From contig DLSM01000010.1 of NCBI GenBank assembly GCA_002500135.1, positions 63,798 to 127,797 on the forward strand: a stretch of 64,000 bases of DNA. Reading direction: 5' to 3'. Positions 44,026 to 50,996 of this stretch are shown here, piece by piece. Each line of letters starts with the position of its first letter. Positions within the stretch are counted from its first letter, which is position 1. Made by a program: the position numbers and the translations under genes. The notes beneath the pieces were generated by a model. It saw only the letters and a list, made by a program, of their open reading frames with translations, did no database searches and was not told the origin of the DNA. Origin of the DNA: Christensenella sp. UBA7862. GTDB taxonomy: Bacteria > Bacillota > Clostridia > Christensenellales > UBA1242.

Positions 44026-44908
44026 ATGACTAAAAGGGAAAGATTTGTGTTGTGGCTTAATAGGTTTTATCACAAGCAAAATAAAATAACAATCTGTGTC
44101 CTATACACCCTTATTATGGCTATCCTTGGCGTCATTATTTATGGGGCAACTCATCAAAGTTCCTCAAGCAATGTTTCTGTCAAATATACAGTCCCATACT
44201 ACACAATTACTTTTGACCCAAACGGCGGAACCTTCGAAAATGCAGGGGGGGGGGGTATCCTCTAAGCAAGTAAAACTTGGTGATACTTACGGCGATTTGC
44301 CACTGCCCAGCAGACCGGGTTATAGCTTCAACGGTTGGTATGAAGAAGCCCTTGTAACATCAGAATCAGTCCTTTCCACCCCATGCGACAAAACCCTAGT
44401 CGCCGAATGGAATGATGGGATTCCCGTTGATATGAGAAATTGGAGTTACTCTTCTATAACCTTTGGGTGTTTATCAAATTATACAATGTCCCAAAATAAG
44501 AATGTTTTTGACTTTACTGGCACAAACTATTGGGAGATTTTCTACATCGGAATAAGTTTGGAAGCCAACAAAACCTATTCAATTACATTCGACTATGTTA
44601 CTCCAGCCTTTGGCACCCCAACCGATATAGAACATGGTGGGAATGGAGCAATGTTTGCAGGTGTCGCATCAGAAATAGATGCTGGTTGGTTTTGGAATGA
44701 GGGGCGTGAGAATCTGCAATTGGATAAACACATAGCGATTTATCCAATACAACCCAGCACGAGTAAAAAAGCGATTATGTCCTTTACTGCACCAGAAACA
44801 AAAACATATTATTTTTTCTTAAATTTTGGATATGTAGTGGATTATACAATTTATCACTTTGAATTCAGTAACTTCACCCTATACACTCACCAATGCTCTT
44901 TTGGTTGA
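44026..44908 (+). CDS. Phase-variable InlB-repeat surface protein C, out of frame here at an 11-G tract
   Basis: ATG 44026 follows GGAGGAATTTTAAA. As written the frame stops at TAA 44263-44265 after 79 residues (basic start, signal anchor VLYTLIMAILGVIIYG, junction GATHQSSSSNVSVKYTVP, then [16 protein letters not shown]). With one G fewer (10 in place of 11) it continues to 44908 as a 293-residue protein. The restored repeat is GGGVSSKQVKLGDTYGDL then PSRPGYSFNGW, clearly homologous to paralogues A and B. The rest is a beta-rich domain (SLEANKTYSITFDYV, then KTYYFFLNFGYVVDY) resembling carbohydrate-binding jelly rolls. It has its own promoter and terminator, evidence that the locus is live rather than a relic. 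Confidence 0.78.
44245..44255 (+). repeat. Poly-G tract (11 G) inside surface protein C
   Basis: Eleven consecutive G in the same glycine turn as in paralogue B, again followed by TATC. In-frame lengths would be 7, 10 or 13 G. Confidence 0.9.
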
Positions 44909-44936
44909 TAGTATAAACGATGGGGAAGAAAAATAT

Positions 44937-44978
44937 AAATAATATAATAGGTTTTGGCTTGTTATATTATTTTTTTTT
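44937..44978 (+). terminator. Terminator after surface protein C
   Basis: AAATAATATAA pairs with TTATATTATTT around a 14-base loop, followed by a run of T. Confidence 0.75.
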
Positions 44979-44990
44979 GCTGGGGGGATA

Positions 44991-45254
44991 ATGGTTTCGT
45001 TTTTAGAGGAGATTGCAAAGGTTTCGGGGGTTGACCCAAGTGTTGTGGTGGGGAGCAGCAGGGTATTGTATCTTGGTGGCAAGGTTGTTATGATTGAAGG
45101 CAAGACCAAGTTAATTGAGATGTCAAATGAACTTGTAAAAGTAAAACTTAAGCGGGGCATGGCGGTTGTTAGTGGCAAAAACTTGAAACTTAAAAACCTT
45201 AATCTTGAAAGCGTTATGGTAGTTGGGGATATTGCAGAATTTCAGATTTGTTAA
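44991..45254 (+). CDS. yqfC: YqfC-family sporulation protein
   Basis: 87 residues from ATG 44991 (TGGGGGG upstream). The pattern of a YabP/YqfC beta protein is visible: VLYLGGKVVMIEGKTKLIEM and LNLESVMVVGDIAEFQI. In Bacillus it is a sigma-E-dependent protein encoded next to yqfD. Here the two are separated by 146 bases holding a repeat-like element. The function is unknown beyond the sporulation link. Confidence 0.85.
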   Translation: MVSFLEEIAKVSGVDPSVVVGSSRVLYLGGKVVMIEGKTKLIEMSNELVKVKLKRGMAVVSGKNLKLKNLNLESVMVVGDIAEFQIC

Positions 45255-45295
45255 AATAAATGTGTAGTCAAGTAGAAATTACAATAGAGTAGTAA

Positions 45296-45358
45296 TTCAG
45301 ACTGGACTACCCCCTCGTCTTGCTAACGCAATCCACTCCCCCTTACAATGGGGAGCCT
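45296..45358 (-). repeat. Dispersed palindromic repeat-like element between yqfC and yqfD
   Basis: Read on the minus strand it runs GGCTCCCCATTGTAAGGGGG.. to ..GAGGGGGTAGTCC, with two internal palindromes: CTCCCC/GGGGAG (45336-45355) and TTGC/GCAA (45320-45331). It is far more GC-rich than its surroundings. Elements of this shape, starting GGCTCCCC and ending GAGGGG(G)TAGTCC, recur as non-coding intergenic repeats in many gut Firmicutes. Confidence 0.55.
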
Positions 45359-45400
45359 TCAAAAAAAAATAACATATTAGTTTATAAAAGTGGGGGATAT

Positions 45401-46318
45401 ATGACGACTTATGAAGTTGTGGGATTAAACTTCCCAAAGTTTTTAAGCGAGATTGAAAGGAGAAATATATCCTTAAACAGCCTTGTCAAACTTTCGCATG
45501 ACAAATTTTGTGTGGAAGTTGCTTTGGCACAGAAAAAGAAGTTTTTGAACCTTTGCTCGCTTCTTAACATGGAAGTGGTGGAAAAGAAAATTCCCGTTTA
45601 TGAGCGTGTTTTCCGTGGGATAAAATGCCATGTGCCACTAACTATTTTTGTTGCTGTTTGCGTGGCTGTTCTTTTGTTTTCGCAAATGTTTGTGTTCAGA
45701 ATTGAAGTCTTTGGCGAAACAACTGTAGGCGAAGATGAGATTGTTTCCGTCTTAAAACAAAACGGCTTTGACACATGGAAAATGCGGGGAAGTTATGACA
45801 CGCAAGAAGTGGAGCGGGTGCTTGTATCAAACATTCCAAAGATAAGTTTTGCTTCATGCGTTGTGCGTGGCGGGACATTGGTTGTAAATGTCTATGAAAA
45901 AATTGAGGCGGAAAAATCTTTAAGTGCGGGCAAGCCCGTTGTTGCACCTTGCGACTTGATAATTGAAGAAATTTCTTGCACCAGCGGAACAGTGGTCAAA
46001 CATCAAGGTCAAACAGCAAAGGCGGGTGAAAGCATTGTTGAAAATTTTGTTATGCTAGGGCAAACGAAAATTGACATTCCCGCACATGCAACATTTACTG
46101 CAAAAGTGGAGCAGAGTATAAGTCAATTTTTGACACAAAAGCCACAAGATGATATGGATATAAAAAAAGTGGTTGAAGAAAACAAAAGAATGTTGTATAA
46201 TATGTTATCAGAAGCAAAACTTCTGGATAATATTGAAGAAGAAACTGAACTTTTGGAAACGGAAAACGGGTGCTTGGTGATAAGCCGTTTTAGAACTAAA
46301 ATTGAAATTTCTTCATAA
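45401..46318 (+). CDS. yqfD: YqfD-family sporulation membrane protein
   Basis: 305 residues from ATG 45401 (GTGGGGGATAT upstream; the longer frame runs into the repeat element). Layout of YqfD: an N-terminal cytoplasmic domain (residues 1-90), one transmembrane helix (about 95-115, VPLTIFVAVCVAVLLFSQMF), then a FtsQ/POTRA-like extracytoplasmic domain (FRIEVFGETTVGEDEIVSVL). It is the partner of YqfC in sporulating Firmicutes. Downstream ybeY, era and recO follow the Bacillus order with phoH, yqfF, dgkA and cdd absent. Confidence 0.88.
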   Translation: MTTYEVVGLNFPKFLSEIERRNISLNSLVKLSHDKFCVEVALAQKKKFLNLCSLLNMEVVEKKIPVYERVFRGIKCHVPLTIFVAVCVAVLLFSQMFVFRIEVFGETTVGEDEIVSVLKQNGFDTWKMRGSYDTQEVERVLVSNIPKISFASCVVRGGTLVVNVYEKIEAEKSLSAGKPVVAPCDLIIEEISCTSGTVVKHQGQTAKAGESIVENFVMLGQTKIDIPAHATFTAKVEQSISQFLTQKPQDDMDIKKVVEENKRMLYNMLSEAKLLDNIEEETELLETENGCLVISRFRTKIEISS

Positions 46319-46331
46319 CAAAGGAAACATT

Positions 46332-46832
46332 ATGAAAGTTGAAATAAACGATTATGCATTGTCAAAGAATTTTACAAAACTTATTGGAAAATTGCTTAAA
46401 ACTGCAAACAAATATTCAAAATTCAATCAACGAAAAGTGCAAGTGGCCATTAGTTTTGTGGACAAGGACGAAATCCAAAAATTAAACAAGGAAACTCGTG
46501 GCATAGACAAGCCAACGGACGTTTTGTCATTTCCAACCTTAAACCTTGTTCCACTTCAAAAAATCAATATGAAAGACCCAGAGATTAGGTGCGACATTGA
46601 CCCAGAAACCAAACACCTTATGCTTGGTGACATTGTTATTTGCGAAGACGTTGCAAGGAAAAATGCTGAGGAATATGGACACAGTTTTGAAAGGGAAATT
46701 TGCTATCTTGTTGTGCATGGCTTCTTGCACCTTTTGGGTTATGACCATATGGAAGAAGACGACAAAATTGTTATGAGAGCTTTAGAGGAAGCAGTGCTTA
46801 AAAAATATAACATAACGAGAGATGAAAAGTGA
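46332..46832 (+). CDS. ybeY: Endoribonuclease YbeY (rRNA maturation factor)
   Basis: 166 residues from ATG 46332 (AAAGGAAACATT upstream). The zinc site HGFLHLLGYDHMEEDD matches the HGxLHLxGYDH signature, and TRGIDKPTDVLSFP is the conserved central motif. YbeY acts in 16S rRNA 3'-end processing and ribosome quality control. Its stop overlaps the GTG start of era (GTGA), so the two are translationally coupled. Confidence 0.95.
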   Translation: MKVEINDYALSKNFTKLIGKLLKTANKYSKFNQRKVQVAISFVDKDEIQKLNKETRGIDKPTDVLSFPTLNLVPLQKINMKDPEIRCDIDPETKHLMLGDIVICEDVARKNAEEYGHSFEREICYLVVHGFLHLLGYDHMEEDDKIVMRALEEAVLKKYNITRDEK

Positions 46833-47731
46833 AAATTAAGTGTGGATTTGTAGCCGTTGTTGGCAAGCCCAATGCGGGCAAAAGCAGCCTTGTAAACGCA
46901 ATTATCAAGGAAAAGGTTTCAATCGTTTCGCCAAAGCCACAAACAACAAGAAATAACATTTTGGGGATATACAACAGTGATCACAGTCAAATTGTTTTTG
47001 TGGACACCCCTGGCATAAACAAAACTTCAACTGGTCTTGACAAATTTATGCAAAAGAGCATAAAAGGGGCAGTGAGTGACGTTAATGCGGTTATTATTGT
47101 TTGCGACATAACAAAAGGCGTAGATAGAGTGGAAACTGACCTTGTAGAAAAATATAACAAGGAAAATATCCCTGTCGTGCTTGTTTTGTCCAAAATTGAC
47201 CTTGTGAGCGATGAAGTGGTGTTTAAAACATTGCAACAATTATCTCCATTCGCAACAAAGTGCGAGATTGTTCCACTTTCAAGCATAAAGGACAGAAATG
47301 TTGAAACAGTGGTTGACGTGGTGGAGAAATTTCTTCCAGAAGTTGACGAAAGAAACAAATATTTTGACGATGACGAATATACAGACAAGCCACTAAACTT
47401 TTTGGTGGCGGAAATTGTTAGGGAAAAAGCACTTTACTATCTCGATAGGGAAATTCCACATGGCATAGCCGTTGTAACTCAAAGATTTGAAGAAGACGAA
47501 AACTTGATAGATATTGACGTTGATATTGTTTGCGACAAAAATTCGCATAAAGCAATTATCCTTGGCAAACAAGGAACTATGCTCAAAAAAATTGGGCATG
47601 ACGCTCGTGTTACTATTCAAAAAATTGTCCAAAAAAAGGTTATGCTAAATATTTTTGTTAAAGTTAAACCAAATTGGAAAAATAATTTGGAGTTTTTGGA
47701 TAGTTTGGGTTATAATATAAACGAGTTGTAG
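46829..47731 (+). CDS. era: GTPase Era
   Basis: 300 residues, standard length, starting at GTG 46829 within the ybeY stop. Visible are VVGKPNAGKSSLVN (G1), TTR in the switch I context, DTPGI (G3), SKID (G4) and SSIK (G5), plus the C-terminal KH domain (GIAVVTQRFEEDE, ILGKQGTMLKKIG). Era binds the 3' end of 16S rRNA and guides 30S assembly, fitting its neighbour ybeY. Confidence 0.96.
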   Translation: MKIKCGFVAVVGKPNAGKSSLVNAIIKEKVSIVSPKPQTTRNNILGIYNSDHSQIVFVDTPGINKTSTGLDKFMQKSIKGAVSDVNAVIIVCDITKGVDRVETDLVEKYNKENIPVVLVLSKIDLVSDEVVFKTLQQLSPFATKCEIVPLSSIKDRNVETVVDVVEKFLPEVDERNKYFDDDEYTDKPLNFLVAEIVREKALYYLDREIPHGIAVVTQRFEEDENLIDIDVDIVCDKNSHKAIILGKQGTMLKKIGHDARVTIQKIVQKKVMLNIFVKVKPNWKNNLEFLDSLGYNINEL

Positions 47732-47796
47732 GAATAAATTTTGTTTTTTGAAACATTCTAGTGCTGATGATGCAACTTGCACGCAAGGGGGACACA

Positions 47797-48054
47797 ATGA
47801 ACATTGAAGAAGCGTTTGCAAAAGTAAAACTGAATAATAGTAAAAGCAAAGCCTGTGTTGAAACATTAAATTTCTTAATGGGCAAATATGGCTGGGGTGT
47901 AACTGTGCTTGCATATCTTACGGGCGAAGACCCAACAACTCATGAGCATTATTGCACAGACGAAGTTTTTGACGCCTATGTTGAAGCACTGGAAAATCAA
48001 AAATTTGAAACAAATAACAACTTGGAGCAAGAAGAACCTACACTTGAAAGATAA
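47797..48054 (+). CDS. Small acidic hypothetical protein between era and recO
   Basis: 85 residues from ATG 47797 (CAAGGGGGACACA upstream, a good site; the frame from 47761 has none). One compact helical domain (IEEAFAKVKLNNSKSKACVE, then LNFLMGKYGWGVTVLAYLTG) and an acidic disordered tail (NNNLEQEEPTLER). No membrane segment or metal motif. The position suggests cotranscription with era and recO. I do not recognise the family. Confidence 0.6.
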   Translation: MNIEEAFAKVKLNNSKSKACVETLNFLMGKYGWGVTVLAYLTGEDPTTHEHYCTDEVFDAYVEALENQKFETNNNLEQEEPTLER

Positions 48055-48073
48055 TTAAAAAAAGAGATTAACA

Positions 48074-48793
48074 ATGGATAAAGCAGTTTCGGGGCTTGTT
48101 TTAAAAGCCATTGATTACAAAGAGAACGATAAACTACTCACAATTTTAACTTTGGATATGGGCAAAATTTTAGTAACCGCTCGTGGCGTCAAAAAACCTA
48201 CAAGCAAACTAAAATCCTATAGCCAAAGTTTTTGTTTTGGTGAATTTGAATTGCAACAGGGCAAGGCGGGTTGGGTGCTTGTTGGAGTGAACCCAGTTGA
48301 CACATTTTTTGAACTTTTGTCAGACTTTGAAAAATATAAGGAAGCATGCACCGTTATTGAAATTTGTGACAAGATATGTGTTGAAAATCAGTCCTATCCA
48401 AAACTTCTTTTGGAAGCCTTGAAAACTATAAAACAAATAAATTACTCGCAAACTTCCCCAAAATTGCTCCTTAGCAAGTTTATTATGAATGTTTTAAATT
48501 ACGAAGGCTTTGGAATGAGTGCAACCCATTGCGCAAACTGCAGAAGCCCATTTATGAAAGAAGTGTATTTTGACACCACAACAGGCGAACTTCTTTGCCA
48601 TGCGTGCAAAAATGAAAATTGTGAACAACTTGACGGTGGGGTGTTTTCCGCACTTAAAATTTTGTCCACCACCGAAGAAAGCAAACTTTCCACCGTCCGC
48701 CTGCCAAATGCAGTTGTCGAACGCACCTTCACCTTCCTAAGCCGCAACCTTTGTAACAAGTTTGAAATCCACTTAAGTTCAGCGAAGTTGTAA
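48074..48793 (+). CDS. recO: DNA repair protein RecO
   Basis: 239 residues, standard length. An N-terminal OB fold (SGLVLKAIDYKENDKLLTIL and ILVTARGVKKPTSKL) is followed by a helical domain with a zinc site, CANC near 154 and CHAC near 175. RecO helps RecA load onto SSB-coated DNA in the RecFOR pathway. It is the last gene of the yqfC-recO series. Confidence 0.92.
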   Translation: MDKAVSGLVLKAIDYKENDKLLTILTLDMGKILVTARGVKKPTSKLKSYSQSFCFGEFELQQGKAGWVLVGVNPVDTFFELLSDFEKYKEACTVIEICDKICVENQSYPKLLLEALKTIKQINYSQTSPKLLLSKFIMNVLNYEGFGMSATHCANCRSPFMKEVYFDTTTGELLCHACKNENCEQLDGGVFSALKILSTTEESKLSTVRLPNAVVERTFTFLSRNLCNKFEIHLSSAKL

Positions 48794-48867
48794 AGTTGTT
48801 TAACTCACAAATCATAATTAAAGCATTTAACATAAGATTAAAAAAATTACAACATTGTGAAATCTAT

Positions 48868-48896
48868 TTGACGGCAAAACTGATAACCTGTATAAT
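48868..48896 (+). promoter_or_regulatory. Promoter of the PRTase-like/NADAR pair
   Basis: TTGACG (48868-48873), 17 bases, TATAAT (48891-48896). AGGAG at 48914-48918 lies ten bases before the TTG start codon. Confidence 0.75.
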
Positions 48897-48928
48897 ATAA
48901 CTGATATGATTATAGGAGATATGTATAA

Positions 48929-50374
48929 TTGGAAAAGAATGATATCCCAAAGGTTACACTTCATAATATAGATAAGTCGTCTTATATTAGACAATTGGCT
49001 GAAACCGAAAGACAAATTAATGCATATAAAAACATTGTTAGGTATGGTATAAGCAATTCAATTAAACATGTTTTTAAAATAAATGGCGATTGTTTCAGTG
49101 TTTTTGACAAAAGAGCAGGTGGTGTGCTTTTTAAAGATTGGGAATGGGAACTTATACCTAATTCAAATCCCCTAAAGAATCTTTTTGAAACTAGGGATCA
49201 GGATTGTTTGACCTATTGTTTGGATACTGATGAAGGTAAGATGCTTCGTGGTGCTGATACATATTATTATTTTCTCACAAATAAGGGTAAATCACAAAAA
49301 GTCGATATAAATATGGTTTACGAATGGACAAAAAACAATGTTTTGTTCATGGATAATTTTCTAAAAGTTCTTCCTGAGGTAAAAAATGTTGATGTGAATA
49401 GTAGGCGATTGCTCTTGGGGGTATTGGATAATGTTAGAAATATATCACTTATTATGTTGAATTCAAGTATAATAAATTATTCAGATAAGCAGAGTTCAAT
49501 TTTAGGTTTGTCAGACAACAAGGAAAACGAGGATATCAGCAAGTGGTCATTGTCTTGTCAAAATATTGAAAAGTACATGAAAATGTTATGTTTTTCTGAC
49601 AAGTTAGATGATTCATTTGTAGGTGATATTCACGAAACGGTTGGAAATGCTGCCAAAAATTTATTGTCTGATGTGAAATCTATTTTTGATAGACAGAACA
49701 GTGTAAATCTAGATAAGTCTTTTAGAAGTTATAGAGAAATTGATAACTTTATAGAAAATTACATAGCAGTCAACTATGCTTTACAAGAAATAAAGAGAAG
49801 AAAACCCGAGGTATTAAATAAGCAAATCAACTTTATAGGAGCTACTTATGGGGGACTTGAGTTGCCATTTATTGCAAATGAAATTTTGAATAATGAGATT
49901 TCAATGTCAGCAATTATTTTACAGAGCAAGTATAAAGATAGAAAACCAGAAGATTATTTGAATAAAGAGTTAAAAACTCAAAATTTGGACAAAGCAAGTA
50001 GGATATACAATATACTTGGAGATGACAATGTTTTGTCTGGGAAAACACTGCAATCAATAATCAATTTATTATTCACAAATGATATTCCAATAAACAATAT
50101 AACTATTGTAAGATATCCATCAATTAACAGAGTAAACCAGATGATTGCTGAAGATTCAGCGATTGATACAACAAAATTTTTTGACTATATACAAGGATTG
50201 GTTTTTACAAGCCCTTACACAAAAATAAAAACGGAAAGCAATGCATTATATTTAGATGAACTTGGGATATTTAATAAAGATAGACGAAGATTATTAGAAT
50301 ATCTTTTTAAAAATGGAAGATATGCTGAAAATAGTGAAGTGGCAAGTATTGAAGAAATGTATCAAAGGAGATAA
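48929..50374 (+). CDS. Protein with C-terminal phosphoribosyltransferase-like domain, paired with NADAR
   Basis: 481 residues starting at TTG 48929 (only start compatible with the AGGAG site; an ATG at 48921 is in another frame and stops at once). Residues 1-290 are a mostly helical domain I do not recognise. Residues about 300-450 resemble a type I phosphoribosyltransferase: FIGATYGGLELPFIA (substrate loop), LGDDNVLSGKTL at 363-374 in place of the DDxxxTGxT PRPP loop, and ITIVRYPSINR. The canonical T-G pair in the loop reads S-G. It is three bases upstream of a NADAR gene. Codon choice (ATA, AGA, TTA) is clearly more AT-rich than in recO or ppdK, which suggests acquisition. Confidence 0.6.
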   Translation: MEKNDIPKVTLHNIDKSSYIRQLAETERQINAYKNIVRYGISNSIKHVFKINGDCFSVFDKRAGGVLFKDWEWELIPNSNPLKNLFETRDQDCLTYCLDTDEGKMLRGADTYYYFLTNKGKSQKVDINMVYEWTKNNVLFMDNFLKVLPEVKNVDVNSRRLLLGVLDNVRNISLIMLNSSIINYSDKQSSILGLSDNKENEDISKWSLSCQNIEKYMKMLCFSDKLDDSFVGDIHETVGNAAKNLLSDVKSIFDRQNSVNLDKSFRSYREIDNFIENYIAVNYALQEIKRRKPEVLNKQINFIGATYGGLELPFIANEILNNEISMSAIILQSKYKDRKPEDYLNKELKTQNLDKASRIYNILGDDNVLSGKTLQSIINLLFTNDIPINNITIVRYPSINRVNQMIAEDSAIDTTKFFDYIQGLVFTSPYTKIKTESNALYLDELGIFNKDRRRLLEYLFKNGRYAENSEVASIEEMYQRR

Positions 50375-50377
50375 ATT

Positions 50378-50860
50378 ATGATAAAATTAGAACAGTATCG
50401 TGACCCATGGCTTGCGGAGAAGATGGATGAATTTATTGGATTTTATCCAAGGGAATTCTTTGTTTTTGACAACTTTTCGTCTTTCAGAGTTCTGGTTGAC
50501 GGAACTTTATATTGCACAGTGGAACACGCTTATCAAGCAATCAAGTTTTTGGAAACAGCACCAGAAATTGCTGAACAAATAACAAATTGTTATTCCGCTC
50601 ATGACGCACAAAAAATTGCCTATGCAAACAAGGATAAGCAATGCAAAAATTGGGATGATATCAAACTTCAAGTTATGGAGAAGTTGTTGCGACTTAAGTT
50701 AGCACAAAACCCATATGTAAAGAAGAAATTGCTTGAAACTGGTGATTTGCTTATTTGCGAAGATTCACCAAAAGATAGTTTTTGGGGGATAGGACCAAAT
50801 AGAGATGGACGAAACGAACTTGGCAAACTTTGGATGAAGTTGCGTGAAGAATTAAGATAG
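50378..50860 (+). CDS. NADAR-domain protein (YbiA-like)
   Basis: 160 residues from ATG 50378; AAAGGAGATAAATT lies across the end of the upstream gene, so the pair is tightly linked. Family motifs: FSSFRVLVDG, TVEHAYQAIKF (with the conserved Glu-His) and FWGIGPNRDGRNELGKLWM. NADAR proteins act on N-glycosidic bonds of ADP-ribose-like or riboflavin-pathway compounds, and some are antitoxins that remove ADP-ribose from guanine in DNA modified by DarT1. There is no DarT-like gene here; the partner is the PRTase-like protein. A terminator follows. Confidence 0.88.
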   Translation: MIKLEQYRDPWLAEKMDEFIGFYPREFFVFDNFSSFRVLVDGTLYCTVEHAYQAIKFLETAPEIAEQITNCYSAHDAQKIAYANKDKQCKNWDDIKLQVMEKLLRLKLAQNPYVKKKLLETGDLLICEDSPKDSFWGIGPNRDGRNELGKLWMKLREELR

Positions 50861-50895
50861 ATTCGGCTAAATTGTAAGAAATTGGGAATAATTTG

Positions 50896-50925
50896 AAAAA
50901 ATAGGGCTTTAAACCCTATTTTTTA
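50896..50925 (+). terminator. Terminator after the NADAR gene
   Basis: AAAATAGGG pairs with CCCTATTTT around a short CTTTAAA loop, followed by T. Confidence 0.85.
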
Positions 50926-50936
50926 TGTCATTTTTG

Positions 50937-50965
50937 TTGACAAATTGGGGACAAATATATAAAAT
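50937..50965 (+). promoter_or_regulatory. ppdK promoter
   Basis: TTGACA (50937-50942), 17 bases, TAAAAT (50960-50965); AAAGGAG precedes ATG 50997. Confidence 0.7.
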
Positions 50966-50996
50966 TTTCTTTGTGATTTTTAAAGGAGAAAAATAA

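Noticed and set aside
41219..44908. Surface genes B and C as plain pseudogenes
   Set aside because: Each has an intact promoter, ribosome binding site and hundreds of open codons after the tract, and the only lesion is the length of a G run at a homologous site. Homopolymer sequencing error remains possible for exact length, but not for the existence of the tracts.
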